Assembly (NCBI GenBank): GCA_027946555.1
Contig: JAPEVC010000114.1
Span: 1-64,000 of the forward strand
DNA from: Gnomoniopsis sp. IMI 355080
Taxonomy: Eukaryota; Ascomycota; Sordariomycetes; Diaporthales; Gnomoniaceae
Length of the DNA: 64,000 nt
Reading direction: 5' to 3'
In this document: piece after piece, positions 24,616 to 37,508 of the stretch
How positions within the stretch are numbered: position 1 is the stretch's first letter
How the letters are laid out: each line of letters starts with the position of its first letter
Notes under the pieces: generated by a model
The model's database searches: none
What the model saw: only the letters and a program-made list of their open reading frames with translations
Told to the model about the DNA's origin: nothing
Translations under genes and position numbers: made by a program

Positions 24616-25027
24616 GATGATGTCAACGGGGCGAGTCTATGGGTGCTAGAGTGTTGGTCGCTGCAAGGAAGGGAGAGAGGAAAGGCAAAAGGTTCGTGAC
24701 ATGGACTTTGCGGTTCGGGTTGCGGTTTGGAAACTGGGGGCGTTCGAATCAAGCTGTCCTGATCTGAAGGCAGGGGTAGCTTCCAATCGCACACCCCTGT
24801 CATGTCAAGTGGGTTAGCCTTTCCTCCCAGCCTTGTCAACCTGACTGCTTTAGCCCACGGCCCCGTTCTTTTTGTTCCTCTATCAACCTCGCGACTCAAC
24901 GACGACGGTCAATGTTCGCGCGTCACCTGCTTGAGGAGGACGGCGACGACAACAACATCAACAAAAACGGCAACCACATCAATACCACACTAATCCATTC
25001 TCATTCTCACCTCGCCCAGTCGCCAAG
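24616..25027. promoter_or_regulatory. Shared divergent promoter, erv25 and U1-C genes
   Basis: 412 bp separate the two start codons, which point away from each other. The region near 24800-25020 is CT/CA-rich, as in housekeeping fungal promoters. No clear TATA box was seen. Confidence 0.6.
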
Positions 25028-25796
25028 ATGCCGAAGTGTAAGTTCAATTTGCTCTCGTCTACTTCAGCACTTTCGCGCGATCCAAAGCTAACCCTCGTCC
25101 CCTCCACCAGTCTTCTGCGACTACTGCGACGTCTACCTGACGCACGACTCGATGAGCGTGCGCAAGGCTCACAACTCGGGTCGCAACCATATCCGCAACG
25201 TCGTGGACTACTACCAGCAAATCGGTCACGAGAAGGCTCAGTCCGTCATCGACTCCATCACATCCTCCTACGCCGCCGAGGGCCAGGCCCACAACAACCC
25301 CATGCTGCCCCAGAACCAGCCCGGTGGCAGCGCTGGCGGCTTTGGCGCGTTCCCACCTCCTCCCATGGGCGGAATGCCGCCTTTCCCGTTCCCTGGTGGC
25401 ATGCCCCCGCCAGGCTTTCCTGTGCCTCCACCTGGTGGTCTTGGTGTACCACCGGCAGGTGCTGCGTTCCCGGCTGGGATGCCTGTGCCTCGTAAGCTTT
25501 ATTTCCTCCGCCCTCCTTGATCTACCTATCCGCGCATGCATAGATCTGACGCGTTGATTCTAGCTCCCATCCGCCCCGGATCCGGGTTCTCGATGCCTCC
25601 TTTCCCACCACCCATCACACCCACGTCCGCCGGCGGCTCAAGCGTCCCTCCGCCTGGCAGCGGCGGCTTCCCCATCCCTCCTCCAGGCGCACCTGGTGGT
25701 CTGCCCTTCCCGCCACCTCAGGGCGGCGTTCCGCCGAATTTTCCATTCCCACCGCCAGGTGGATTCCCCGGCATGCCGCCTGGGCAGGGTCGCTAG
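25028..25796 (+). CDS. U1 small nuclear ribonucleoprotein C (U1-C/Yhc1)
   Basis: Three exons (25028-25037, 25111-25491, 25564-25796) encode 207 aa. The first exon has only 10 nt and joins to give MPKFFCDYCDVYLTHDS, the strongly conserved start of U1-C. The C2H2-like zinc finger uses Cys6, Cys9, His24 and His30 (RKAHNSGRNHIRNVVDYYQQ). The remainder is a Pro/Gly/Met-rich low-complexity tail, as in homologues. Family role: it stabilises the pairing of U1 snRNA with the 5' splice site in early spliceosome assembly. The gene is divergent from erv25. Confidence 0.95.
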
Positions 25797-27271
25797 ATAC
25801 CGCCTCCGCACGGTGACTTATGAAGCTGGGTTTGCGTTTGTTATCCGCAAGAGGATTCTTCGGTATCTCGCCTATCCATTGGAGAAGAAAGATCATCACC
25901 ACCACGACTACGGCTGCCGCCGCCTGTGCATCCGCCACTTCACCCATTTTATTTCACCCGAGGCCTTCAGACGAGGCTTTGGCAAACGCGAGGAATGGTT
26001 CCGGGGTTTTCATGTTCTAGAAACCAGGAAATGACCATGCGGACGACGGGCTGGCAAGATTGCTTGGAGAAGCTGAAGCGGCGGAGACGTAAGGAGCTGA
26101 GAAGGAAGAAGTTGCGGCAAGGAGCAGTCTGAGTCTATGCTGAAGATGCTGTCAGCTATTGGGAGACTCGACCTTGCTGCTCTGGTTGATGCCATATCTT
26201 GATTAAATGTCGCATGGAGGGCTGCGATATCAATAGAGCCCATGTCTGGAATAATCCTGGTCGAATGGCTTCTTGCTGGCCGCAGATACTTGAAACGCGG
26301 CTTTCTTGAAAGGGCGGACTCGTTCTTCGTGGCTAGGTCCGGTAACATTGGCGTTTGGAGTTGGGAGAAGGGAGCACAAAGATATACCAAAAGTCGTGAT
26401 AGATGATGACTAGGGTTCTCAACATTGTTGGTCTAGCGACACGGGAGGCAGACCACAGTCCGTTGACTTATATAGCTACTATTCACCTCTGGCTGATGCT
26501 AGCGAAAAGCCTAAATCGAGAATTGGATCGGTTTGGATCAGAGCGTCTTTAAAATTGAGCAACTTCGAGGCCGCTATTGAGCCCCCAAGAGAAAACGCGA
26601 GAATCAATGCTACGGCCGTTACGCATCATTTCGTGACAACATCTGGACAAGGTAGAAGAAGCTCATCTATAATGTACAGAGTACAATCACCCAATCTCTC
26701 AATCAACATCCTACAGCCCATCTTGTCATCTCACCCCAATTTTGTACCGAGCCATCATCCCTAGCGAGCTCATTGAAAATACTGCGCTCAGTGTAATCAG
26801 AACTGAAATCAAGACGACCGCCAATGATCTTTTCTGTATCTCCCCATACCATCCGTTGCATTGCTAAGACCATGTGTAAAGTCTTCATGCCGCTTCGCCC
26901 TTCATCGCGAGTAAGAGAGCGCAATATTCATTGAGCAAAAGCCAAAAGACTCAGGCTCACCAACCTATTACATGCCTTCAAAGTTCACTGTCAAGCAGTT
27001 ACTTGGAAGAAGAGTCGTAACGCAGAAACTCGTTATGTCGTAAATCCGAGGCCCGAGGCCGTTATCGCGTTGCAAGTGCCCTGTCCCATCCCGTCCATAC
27101 TCATGAAATCGTCCTTCGTTTTTTGCAGCTTGAATTCGACGCTTGCTTTTGTAGGTGCAACACCAAGCTCTGACCAACACCATGCCGTGATGAAAGCAGC
27201 TGACAGTCCGGCCCAAGTAGTAGCTCATCAAGTCATAAAAAGTACCGTTTCACGGTGCCCGGCCTTCCAGT
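25797..27271. other. Intergenic, 1.5 kb
   Basis: Convergent 3' regions of the U1-C gene and the large minus-strand gene. A 126-codon minus-strand frame (26010-26390) has no family features. Confidence 0.5.
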
Positions 27272-30200
27272 TTACATCCACTCAGGCTCAACCCCAACCC
27301 GTTTGGACGTCCTATAATCCTCCCTCAGACCACCGCTTCGAATGACCTTCTCAACACCATCGCGACAGTCCTTAGGCGCACTGATCTTCTTTCGCAACTC
27401 ATCACTTCGCTTCTCGCGCCTCTTCTCACTCACACGCCTCGAGAGACCCTGCATCCCTTGTGTAAGCGACCAAGTCCGCCGCAAGCCAAGACGCTGCGAC
27501 TCCGTTTCCGAATCCTCGCTTCCGCGTCGCCGAAGCTTAGCCAGACTGTATTTGCGAGGAAATATGGGCGTGCGCTGAGCCTCCGGGGCGGTCTCTGGCC
27601 GACGTTTCTTGGCGCGTAACGAGCCTACGCTACCGCGGTGCTTGACCACGCGAAGGGTACCGCTGGGGTCGCGGCGGATCGTTCGCCGCTCTGGCTCGTT
27701 CTCGCGCATGTACTCGTCGTGGTAGCTGCGCACAGGCATAATTGCGAAAGTGTGCTTCATGCGGTCACTGAGGCTCCTTTTCGGTGGCTTTGGGCGATTA
27801 TCAATCGGGGGATATCGCAGCTCCTCTACCCCTTCCCCGTCTCCCATGTCATACACTCCATCCCCTGCATCTCCATAAAATTCTGGGTAATAGGATGGTC
27901 GCCAATCCGGATGAAGGCGGGTTTCGTCTCTGGGCGGATCATCGAAGATCACATCGCTGTCTTCGTCAGCCTCGGGACTATTCACAGTTTCCTTTCGAAT
28001 ATTCTTGCTCAATGACAACGTTCTGGTCAAGAGGCCTGGCCTTTCACGGCTCGGCGATGGGCCGTATGAGTTCCGACGTTTACTCAATGCCCGTCGCACC
28101 ACTGCTAGACCTCTTGCAGGCTTTTCGTCCTCCTGCACTGCATCGTAGAAATTTCCTAACAGCCTGGGCCTCTCTTCCGCTGGTGTCAGCCCTGATGGAG
28201 TGGCCGGTATGAACTGGAGGACAGGGGGCTCTGGAGGCTCTCGTGGGTTCCTTAGCGGAGACTCAATGTCGTTCAAAGAAAAATGGGGGTATTTCTGCGG
28301 CGGAGTGATCGGCTCATCGTCAGCAGACGGAAATTCTGTAGTAGTTATGATTGGTGCATTGACGTCGGTAGTTGTGACACTCGGCCGGTCTGGCCTGCCC
28401 GGAACCTGACCTCTTATTTCTCCATCTGAGCTTTCCGAAGGCCGGTGATGGACCATAAGAACAGATCTATTTTGGTGACGATCAATGCTGACTGCCATAG
28501 CCTGTGATATCTCCGCTGCAGTCCCGCTCGTCTCTACGGATGCCTGAGAGAATGGAGTAGTCTGCGATGGTAAAAGTGGACTCCCAAGTCGACTGTCGAA
28601 AGTCCTGTGTTTATGGCCATCAGCTTCGGACTGCGAATCGCTAGGCTTCAACTGAAAATACGAGGGAGCAGAGCTGATCGTGACTGCTGGCACGGACGTT
28701 TCTGTTCGACTGCTCGGAGCACGCGCTGTCGGGTCTTCAGGACTCGGGACAGTCTCGTTGGCGACTAGAGATTCATTGTGCGCCTGAAGACTCTCTGCAG
28801 TGAGCGATCCCGTGCGAGACCCGTTGATGGATGCTTGTCTCGAGCCATTCCGGCTTGTTGGCGCAGACAGTGACGAAGTCCTACGTGGAACGACAGGGGG
28901 AAAGTCGATAGTCCGTTGATCACCTGCTGCCGAACCATCAGATTCTGAGGTCCGGCGACTGCGCCTCGGCGGGCGGTCAAAATACGGCGTCAGGTCCTGA
29001 TTTGTTGGTACTTGCGAGAGTGGCACGGAACTGATACTTTGACTCCGCCTAGACGGCTGGCTGCTGGCGGATCGCAGTGACCGTTCCTGGCTACTTGATC
29101 TGGTCGATGAATGCCGGTCAGGAACTACCACTACTGGAACGGCTCCCGACTTCCAGACCTCTCTTCGAGCTTTACGACTGGATATGGAGTTGACTGTCGA
29201 GTTTGATGCATAGCTCTCCCGCGGCGCTTCGGTGGGCTGTGTCATTCGTCGAGGCGGGCGAGGGCTCTCAATGCTCGGGACGGAACTGAGTGGAGATTGC
29301 CAAACCGAGTCGCGCAAAGCATCCACACGCTTAACGTGACGCAGAGTCCTGTTCCGACGCGCGGGCGGTGCTTCCACCAGAATCGCCTCCACTATGGTTG
29401 ATGCTGTTGATTTCGAGGACATTGCGGAGTTTCTTCTAGCGTCGGGTCTGGGAGGTGTGTCGGCGGTCGTAGCTTCAGGGGCCGTAAAGCTCCTTGCTGC
29501 CTCTGGCGCGTGGTACGTCAAGATCCGGCCCTGAAGTGGCAGTCCGCGCACAGCCTTCGCGGCATTCGTTTGTGAGACAGTCTTGTCGTCCACAATCTCG
29601 GGTCCTTGTCCGTTGACATACGGACTCCTATAACGCCGTTTTTTCACGGTAACATTCCTCGCCAAGTTGTCGTCCCACTCTTGTTCGACTTCGCCGTCGA
29701 CGTGACCCCACTCTCCGTCGAAGCTGTTGAACTCGCCCGTTGCTTTTGGCGTCAATTCGTGTGGGTCGTCCTCGTATTTTGACTCGGCACCTATTACTAG
29801 TCCATTTTGTACTTTTGATTCGTCTCCATTCACCGCGCGCACCGTGATTTGAGAGGTTCTTGCTGATGGTGGGGCAGGCCGCAGGGTGGGATTGCTGTCC
29901 TCTTCCTCCTCTCCCTCCTCCTCCTCCGGCTCAGGACTTTCAAGGGCGGTTCTGAAAGACTCAGTTCGTGAGTCAGTCGTTGTACTTTTGGAGGGAATTC
30001 GGTGGGTGAGAGTAGGTCGCTCTGGGGCTAAGTTCGACCGGGCGTCAGGGCGAGGCGGCGTCACCTCGGGGGTGGGTGGACTTCGTTGATTCGGCGGCGT
30101 GCTGGGGCTCACATGATCTTGGACATCTTCGGAACTTTGTGCTGGCGTCTGAAAAGGAGTGATGTTCGAAATGCTAATGGATTTACTGGAGGAAGAAGTT

Positions 30201-30571
30201 CTGGAGTGGGCTGGAGGGGTAGGCGGCAGCTCGCCCCCGCTGATTTGGCGGCGCTGGTGCCTCAGTGTATGGATGCTTGCCACGTGTGAGCTGGATCCAT
30301 TTTCAGACAGCATACATACATATTAAAAGAAGGGGCTGAAATACCTTTGCGATCCCGAGCTGGATCTTTTGGATTCCGGAGTTCCAAAGCTTCCGCTCGT
30401 ACTCCCACTTCCCTGCCGAGGGTGGGGCAGGTATTTGTGGCTCTTGAAAGCTCTAGGGCTTGACGAAATGTTCAGGTCATTTTCTGCTCCTGGTGGCGGA
30501 ACAATATATTCGACATCAGGGACGGCCATGGTGCTCAATGGAGGCGAGGGCTCGGCCACACCTGCTGTCAT
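27272..30571 (-). CDS. Large intrinsically disordered protein, unknown function
   Basis: Two exons on the minus strand (30345-30571, then 27272-30290) joined by a 54-nt intron (phase 2) encode 1081 aa. I do not recognise a family. The protein is rich in Ser, Pro, Arg and Thr, with an acidic Glu run (PEPEEEEGEEEEDSN, about residue 195) and many RRxS/RxxS-type kinase-like sites. Its more ordered-looking blocks are EFNSFDGEWGHVDGEVEQEW (about 250-280) followed by KKRRYRSPYVNGQGPEIVDD, and a C-terminal basic region (RSLSDRMKHTFAIMPVRSYH; IFPRKYSLAKLRRRGSEDSE). No transmembrane helix or signal peptide was seen. The long uninterrupted frame of over 3 kb makes it a real gene. The composition suggests a phosphorylated scaffold, perhaps cytoskeletal, polarity-related or nuclear, but that is a guess. 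The ATG at 30571 was chosen; a second at 30529 would give a slightly shorter protein. Confidence 0.85.
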
Positions 30572-33500
30572 TTCAGACAGGAATGCAAGGCTGTGCGCCA
30601 AAGCCAGGCCCGGTTAATAGACAAATCTGGGGTGTGGTCTACTTCGCAGCTTGAAAAGTGATGCCTCGATTCTTTATTTGCATGTTGAGTAGGGATGAAA
30701 GATAGGATTCTTGCTTTGACAAGACGGTGCAGCCTCCGAAGCCGATAAGCGATGTCGTCTAAGAATAATTACGGCGCAACGCGCTCGGGTAGATGGCCGG
30801 CACGAAGGAGGAGAACAGACAAAACAAGGGGATGTTAGGGCTCGATAGCTATATCGACGGAGGAGCGACAAAATTGAGCAGGAGAATGAAGTCGAAAACA
30901 AGACTATTCGCCAATCAGGCGCTCATAGAGTTAGATGCGCAGGCCAATGGAGCTGTAGATGGACCCAGATGGTTGCGCATGGCTGACAGGGCGGGCAGGG
31001 ACAGGCTGTACCTGGGTACGAATAAGTTGGCAGCAGAGGACGTCAAATGGTGAGGAGGATCAGTGGCTCATGTCGCAGTAACGGTTTACAGCTTTTCGGG
31101 CTGATGAAAGAGCTTTGGGAGGGCTTGAGGAGGACGAAGAAAGGGCCGATTGGAGGGACAGCTTCGCAGGACGGAGTGCCTTCGTAAGCTCGAGGGGGTC
31201 GATTCGTGAGTGAAAAGCAAGCAATGTCCCACCAGCTGGAGATGTGCTATTCCGTTGTTCCAGGTTTAGCCAGCGTTGAGGTCACTGAGTGGGCCACTCC
31301 TGCCATTTTTAGCAGGGAGGCTGGGGACCGGGGCTGGGATCTTGGAGATTCCGGGGGTTCACGGGCCACGGGGTGAGATCGCCGACAGGGTCTCGAGAGT
31401 CACTTCTATCACACCTAACCCATCGATCGATACCCTCAGACTTCAGTAGAGAATATAAAGCTCTTGATAAATTGTCATGCTCAACAATTCCTGGCGAACA
31501 AGAAGGATGCTTAAAAAAAGCTCCAGGAAGATGGAAGTATACCTCGAAGATAGGTTTTAAAAAAGAAACCCAAAATCAAAAAGGTAGGACGATGCTTAAA
31601 CGAGCCTGCCTTCATTACTCGACTCAATGCAGAGAGATTTCACTCTCCGTAAAGAGGTATATGGCAACGATCTGACAGGAAATCAGACGGGCAAATCGAA
31701 TCGCGAACTTAGTTCCAACACGCACACACTCTCTCCATGTCATCTTCACTCCAACGATTGGCATTTTTTCTACGTCTGGATCATGGGTTCCAGTACCTCT
31801 GCACATCTGTAGCTGCACTGAAACCACATGGCAGCCATGGCTGAGACAGCCTTGAAGGTCGTAAAACTCCGAGTTCTCCACGAGACGGCGGGGATTGTTG
31901 TCATGTGTTTAGGCTTTGCATGCATCCACTATCATTTTCCCACACAATCAATCACTTTACCCCAGACGTTGGTGTGTCTCTTTGCAGCTTGATGCACTCC
32001 TGGTGCTGCTGGGTCACTGCTTCAATTAATTAGGGAGGGCAGGCTATAGCCATGCGCCCCGTTCAACCGGTCAAGGTGGTGTCGTCGAAATGACCACTCT
32101 TCACTCCACAGACGCCGCCTCAAAGTATCTATTTGTCCCCACCCTGCTGGCAGCATCAGGTGAGTACCTTGATGGACTTAGGATGGTTTCCTATAAAGAC
32201 CACCTCCTCCGTTTTCAGAACGCGCCTGCCACTTGACCTCGAAAACTCACCATCTGCTAGTGGGGTCAGAAGGTCACACGGTGCAGATATCCTATCGACT
32301 ACCTGTGTATCCCGGAGTCCATGCAGTTCCCCGTCTCGCACGGCGCGGCCCTTCCCTTGAGGCTGATCAGCTTATACACTACACTTTCTCGCCACTAAGC
32401 AACACAAACATCCTACCTTGAATGCGAGCATGACGCGCCTCTGCCAGCAAAGAGTGTGATACCCAAGCCGCTGTACACTGTCTCCGTATGGACATGCATT
32501 ACTATCATCGACACTGACCGTGCCGCAGAGTCAACTATCCCTTGGCGCCCGTCCCTGCAGTGCGTAGGCCTGTCCATAGCACACTCATTCCATTCGGAAC
32601 AGCACTCGACTTTGCCGGCCTCAATAAGTCAATGCAGCCCGCCCGCACTTCTAGGAAGATAAGGGTCTGGGGAAGGTTGCGCCTTCTTTCCAGAAAGCAG
32701 GATTTCTGATACCGTGGAGCAAGATGTTCCTTGTGTGGCAAGTGTCGCATGTCAGGCAGACACATCGAGCCCTGCACTGTTTTTTTTAAAAAAAAAAATT
32801 CAACATCCTGCCTTTACACGGCATCCTATGTCTGTTCGTTCAGGTGTTTGCACAAACGCCCAGATGCTGCTTGCGAATTGCCCGCGTGACCGGAGATCCA
32901 TCACCGTCGGAAACACCCGAGTGGGTTCCCGGCTTGATACTCCGGCCCGCGTCCTCGGAGGGTCCCGGAGAGCGCGTATCATCCGTAGTATGTACACGTG
33001 TGTTTCTTGCTGGCTTGTCAGATTATTGTTTGACGCCATGACAAGATATACGGATAAGGGTCTTGTGCGAAGGACAGTCACTTGGGTCTGATAATGCCGC
33101 AACGCTTCCTAGGCCGGTTTAGTGACTTCCGCTGAGGGGTACAGCTACTGTATGTACATACCTTTCCCAACGTCGGCAAATATAATGGGCGGGGGCAAGG
33201 TCCCAAAAGCTTATCTCCAATAGAGACGGGGCCCACTATGACGACGTCGAAACTTGGAAGCTGCAGAGGTTCTTAGTCGTCATTCATTTCCATGAGCTCA
33301 ACCACACAGCTAGGAGCTGCTCTGTTGGACTTGCCGATTGTGGTCAGGTCCGGGCTGGGTTGGCCTGGCCTGGCCTGGCACTGAAGATGTTTATTCATTT
33401 CTATCACTCAACGCTGCCCATATCTTGCGAGGCCCGTGGGTCACCAGAGGTGGATGCTGAGAGAGCGGATACAGAGTCTCCTGGAGTCCATTGGACAATG

Positions 33501-33994
33501 GTTGGTTGGTGCTCATGCAGATATCATGCTCAGCCAGCTGTTGAGGCAAGCGGTGCAAGTCATGCTCATGTGGCATCACACTATCTGCCCCGCATCGGAG
33601 ACTTCCAAGCTCCAGTTCTTGCTGTATACTGTATCTCCTAGGAGGGACGAAGTTCGGCATCTCCTCCTGTTGGCGGCCATTGCCCATCTAGGGGGCTAGT
33701 CCCTGACCAACTTACACCGTATATCGGTCAATAGCTGCTCAATTGAGTCTTGTGAGTGGTCAGCGTCACTTGGCAGAATAGCGATAAGTTGCCCGAAATC
33801 GTTAATGAGCGTTGCATGCTACATAGTAGCTAGTTCTTTAAATACAAGTGGAGGGCATCCCGAGGTCCTGAGCTACACTGACTTTGAAGATACTCTGGGA
33901 AATAAAGCGAGGTCGGACGTCAAACTCTTGTTGCAGCTTCTTGCTTTCGTTACACCGTCTCGTTGCACGTGCTAGCTGTTATAAGGAATCCACA
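30572..33994. other. Intergenic, 3.4 kb
   Basis: No gene was supported. It probably holds a long promoter and leader of the minus-strand gene (30572 to about 31300). Small open frames at 30793-31053 and 33436-33699 read like protein in parts but match nothing I know. A T/A homopolymer lies at about 32779-32800. This gap is also where the conserved genes give way to the accessory ones. Confidence 0.5.
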
Positions 33995-35624
33995 ATGCTG
34001 TCGACAGCTTCACTTGCTCTTCTTTGGGCGACCGTGGCGGTTGCCCACTCCGGTCACAATGACCAGAGCCCTGCCGCTGGTCCTCATCAGTCGCTCTGGT
34101 ATAATACCTTGCCTGGTGATGGCGGAACTCAAGTAGGCCCTGGTTTCCCTCTTCAATACCCTGGAGGCTGTGACTAAAGCTTCGCTCCAGGCCGACTCTG
34201 TCTTTTCCGGTATCTCAACTTTCGGCCGGTTGCCGTACTCTCAGTGCTTGTCTCCCGAGAACCGTGCAAAATATGACATTGCCTTCATCGGTTCGTTCCC
34301 ATGACCCTTTACGAAGGTATCACGACTGACGTCTCTTCCGCCATCAATAGGTGCCCCTTTCGACACTGGCACCTCCTACCGTCCAGGTGCTCGTTTCGGT
34401 CCCTCGGGTATCCGCCAGGGCTCACGAAGGTTAAACCTATAGTGCGTGCCCTCTCATGCTATGCAACATCTTGTAACACACCCTTCTAACCAGATGTGGC
34501 TTCAGCGGAGGGTACAACGTCCCACTGGACACCAACCCCTTCGACAGCTGGGCTACTGTGCTCGACTGTGGTGATATTCCGGTTACCTCGTACGTGATCA
34601 AACCCACCGCCTGCCTCTCGGTCTAGCTATTGACGATGATGCCGCAGGTACGACAATACATGGGCTCTCCACCAGATCGAGGAAGGCCATTATAGCATCC
34701 TCTCGCGTGATCCGGCCACCGACGCACACAAGCTCGGCCCCTCGAAGAAAGGCAAGACGCTTCCCCGTGTCATTACCTTGGGCGGAGACCATACTATCAC
34801 CCTGCCGCTGCTGCGGTCGATCAATCGCGCGTACGGACCAATTTCCGTGATTCATTTCGACAGTCATCTGGACACTTGTGAGTCTCCTACAGCTTTCTCT
34901 TACAGTCACGTTGTCTATAGAAGCTGCTAAACACACCAAACCTCACCAGGGCGCCCAAAGGTCTTTGGTGGCTCCCCATCTGAGGTCGCCAGCATCAACC
35001 ACGGCACCTACTTTTACCACGCCGCGCAAGAGGGCCTGCTGAAAAATGACTCCAACATCCACGCCGGCATCCGCACGACGCTAAGTGGACCATCGGATTA
35101 CGAAAATGACGGATACTGCGGGTTTGAGATTGTGGAGGCGCGAGAAATTGATACCATTGGTATCGATGGGATTATCAAAAAAATCCGTGACAGGGTTGGG
35201 ACCAAGGACCCCGTGTACTTGAGTCTGGATATCGATACTCTCGACCCGGCCTGTAAGTGTGCTGTGGGAACGATGAGGAAGGAATAAGGTGCTAACGGGA
35301 CGGATTGATAGTTGCTCCCGCTACTGGTACCCCTGAGACGGGTGGATGGTCCACTCGCGAGCTGCGGACCATCCTGAGGGGTCTGGATGGCCTGAATCTT
35401 GTTGGTGCTGATGTCGTTGAGGTTGCTGTGAGTTCACGCTGGAGACTACATTGTGCTGAAGTGAACTCGTTGACTGAACAATACAATTCTAGCCTGCCTA
35501 CGACACCAACGCCGAACACACTACGATGGCGGCTGCTGACGCATTGTATGAAATCATGAGTATGATGGTGAAGAGGGGCCCGCTGAGCGCGATGGTCGAG
35601 CAGGGTGAGGAGATTGAGCTGTGA
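33995..35624 (+). CDS. Secreted agmatinase-like ureohydrolase
   Basis: Eight exons (33995-34132, 34191-34290, 34351-34441, 34506-34589, 34648-34877, 34950-35252, 35312-35427, 35493-35624) encode 397 aa. A signal peptide (MLSTASLALLWATVAVAHS) precedes the ureohydrolase fold. All binuclear manganese motifs are present: GGDHTITLPL, HFDSHLDTW, and SLDIDTLDPAFAPATGTPE. IAFIGAPFDTGTSYRPGARF is the conserved N-terminal block. Members hydrolyse guanidino compounds (agmatine to putrescine plus urea, or related amidino substrates). The spacing and the GTGTPE segment favour the agmatinase/guanidinobutyrase side over arginase, but the exact substrate is not readable. Secretion suggests use of external guanidino nitrogen. 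The seven introns contrast with the intronless genes at 48-51 kb. Confidence 0.9.
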
Positions 35625-36507
35625 GCCGGCTCGGAGCCCTCACCGTGTTCAGTATCAACGTAGATTGATTTGAAGCAAGGAAATAAGGCCAAGGCCACGA
35701 AAATGGCCATGTGTCGAGGCGGGCGTGGTCCTATCACGGGCTGTAGGGTATATGTCTGTGTCCCCAAAAGAAAAGTATGTTGGTTGGAAGGTTGGATTGC
35801 GCTTATACACGCTGGGCCATGTTAGAGAACGTTCACGCGTAGCTAGCATTATAATACTCACCTTGGAAGACTTGGTTGGGATTGATTTCTGCCGCTTTGA
35901 AAAGTCTACTGCGCTGCTTCTCAAAGATCACTCTCTAACCTCCTTATGCACCACCCTCTCGTGGACTTGTATAATTCCTCAACCAAATGAACGTTGGCTA
36001 GACATCAATGTGTGCGGGAGTCTCAGGCCACTTATGCTGATTCCGCTATACAGCATTGTTGTGCAATTTGGCAGTCCCGCTCTCTCATGTCACTGGACAA
36101 GTTATCGTGTCCTTTTAGAGCCAAGGTTTTGTGACCAGGTTGGAGGGTTGGCCTCCGTCACCTCGATTGGCTTCAGAAAACAAGTCTGCCCCTAGAGGGG
36201 AGCCCCGCAGCTTTCTTGCTGCAGCACTGCTGTGTTACTATGTCCTGAGCCTGCAGGCTGGGTCCACAATTGAAATGCAAACTGTGAGCAAATCAGATCG
36301 AATACGCATCATCTGGAGACATGAATTTCATCTATAGAGTACACGGGCTTCGGTGCTCTACCGGGGCCCGGGGCGTCTCCCAACAGAGCCCACTTACTCT
36401 ACCGAGGCAAGAACCGTGATATAAACCCATCGAAACCTTCACCTCCAATCTCTCGCTCTCAGCAAGTTTTCAATGTCAATCTCGCTCTGATAATCAATAA
36501 CTTGATC
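35625..36507. other. Intergenic, 0.9 kb
   Basis: No gene was recognised. CTCTACCG occurs twice (near 36356 and 36398) next to a CGGGGCCCGGGG block, possibly binding sites for a zinc-cluster regulator such as the one encoded at 37509. Confidence 0.4.
36420..36425 (+). promoter_or_regulatory. TATA box of the SnoaL-like gene
   Basis: TATAAA lies 83 bp before the start codon at 36508. Confidence 0.5.
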
Positions 36508-37041
36508 ATGACTGCTATCAACACCACTATCACAGACGACATCCGAGCCATTAAGGCTTTGATTCAAGCCTTCTTCGACTCAATCAACGCCGCAGACACC
36601 AAAGCATTGGCATCCCACTTCTTTCCCTCGGCTGGCCTCACCATCATCCGCCAGGATCCTCCACGGGACCCCGAAGCTCCCGGCGGCGACGCTAGCACAG
36701 CAAAGGATGAGAAACTGACTGTCGTGATCCGCACGACTATTGAGCAATTTGTGAAGCTCATTGACGATGGTCAGAAGAGACGGGACGGCCAGCCGCCGGG
36801 ACCAGTCATTCACGAGTGGCCGGAATTGGACATCACCGACATCAAGATCGACGCCTTGTTTGCTGTGGCATGGAGCCCATTCAAGGTCACTTTCGACGGG
36901 GCCCTGCATCATTATGGCACGATGGTGTTTACGTTAGGAAAGACGGGGTCCGACTCAAAGGAATGGAAGATCGAAGGGTTGACGCAGAATTACAGGAGGG
37001 CCCCTGGGTGGCCTGAAACCCATGATTCGACGATTGTGTAA
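36508..37041 (+). CDS. SnoaL/NTF2-fold protein, unknown substrate
   Basis: A single exon encodes 177 aa. DIRAIKALIQAFFDSINAAD followed by SHFFPSAGLTIIR is the typical helix-then-strand start of SnoaL/DUF4440-type NTF2-like proteins. The C-terminal half (YGTMVFTLGKT, then EWKIEGLTQNYRR) gives the curved beta sheet. This fold serves as cyclase, isomerase or binding module in many pathways; no catalytic residue can be assigned here. No signal peptide was seen, so it is probably cytosolic. It lies between a secreted agmatinase-like enzyme and a Zn2Cys6 regulator, in the same orientation as both. An ATG two codons upstream is out of use in this call because 36508 has the better context (GATCATGACT). 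Confidence 0.75.
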   Translation: MTAINTTITDDIRAIKALIQAFFDSINAADTKALASHFFPSAGLTIIRQDPPRDPEAPGGDASTAKDEKLTVVIRTTIEQFVKLIDDGQKRRDGQPPGPVIHEWPELDITDIKIDALFAVAWSPFKVTFDGALHHYGTMVFTLGKTGSDSKEWKIEGLTQNYRRAPGWPETHDSTIV

Positions 37042-37508
37042 GATACTGGCTAAGGCTATGGGAACTTCAGGACGACTGGATTTCAGTTCTTTCTTATTTC
37101 GTAAGACGATTTATCGTCCAGAGTCCAGCAGATACGACTTTGTCCCACCAACCACCACCCCGGGGGTCCTTGGAATAGGGTGCCTCTTGTTTCCCCTAAG
37201 AACGAATGCAGCTTCTAGAATTGTCTGCGGAGTCTTCCGAAAGGAACCAGTAGCTGTAGGTATACATCGGAAGAAGAGTCAGTAGTTTGGAACTCTTCTC
37301 ACCAGCATCATTCTATCCACAATTTCCACACCCTGCGCAGGTGTCCAGCCGCTAAACGCCGATCCATTTTGCCGAGCACCGAGCTTATCTCGGGCTACAA
37401 TCCGGTACAACGACAAACAAGCTCCAGCAGTGCTCCATTTCTCACCCTCAACGGCACGATCAACCGGCTTCGCATCCGTGGCTGATGATTCTCAGAGGGG
37501 TCTTTAGG
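37042..37508. other. Intergenic gap, 0.5 kb
   Basis: Promoter region of the Zn2Cys6 regulator. No other element was recognised. Confidence 0.5.

Noticed and set aside
32779..32800. T-run followed by A-run
   Set aside because: Simple homopolymer tract; no terminal repeats or target duplication to suggest a retroposon tail.
33436..33699. 87-codon frame with helical Leu-rich segments
   Set aside because: Looks protein-like in part but has no splice partners or recognisable family; not enough to call a gene.
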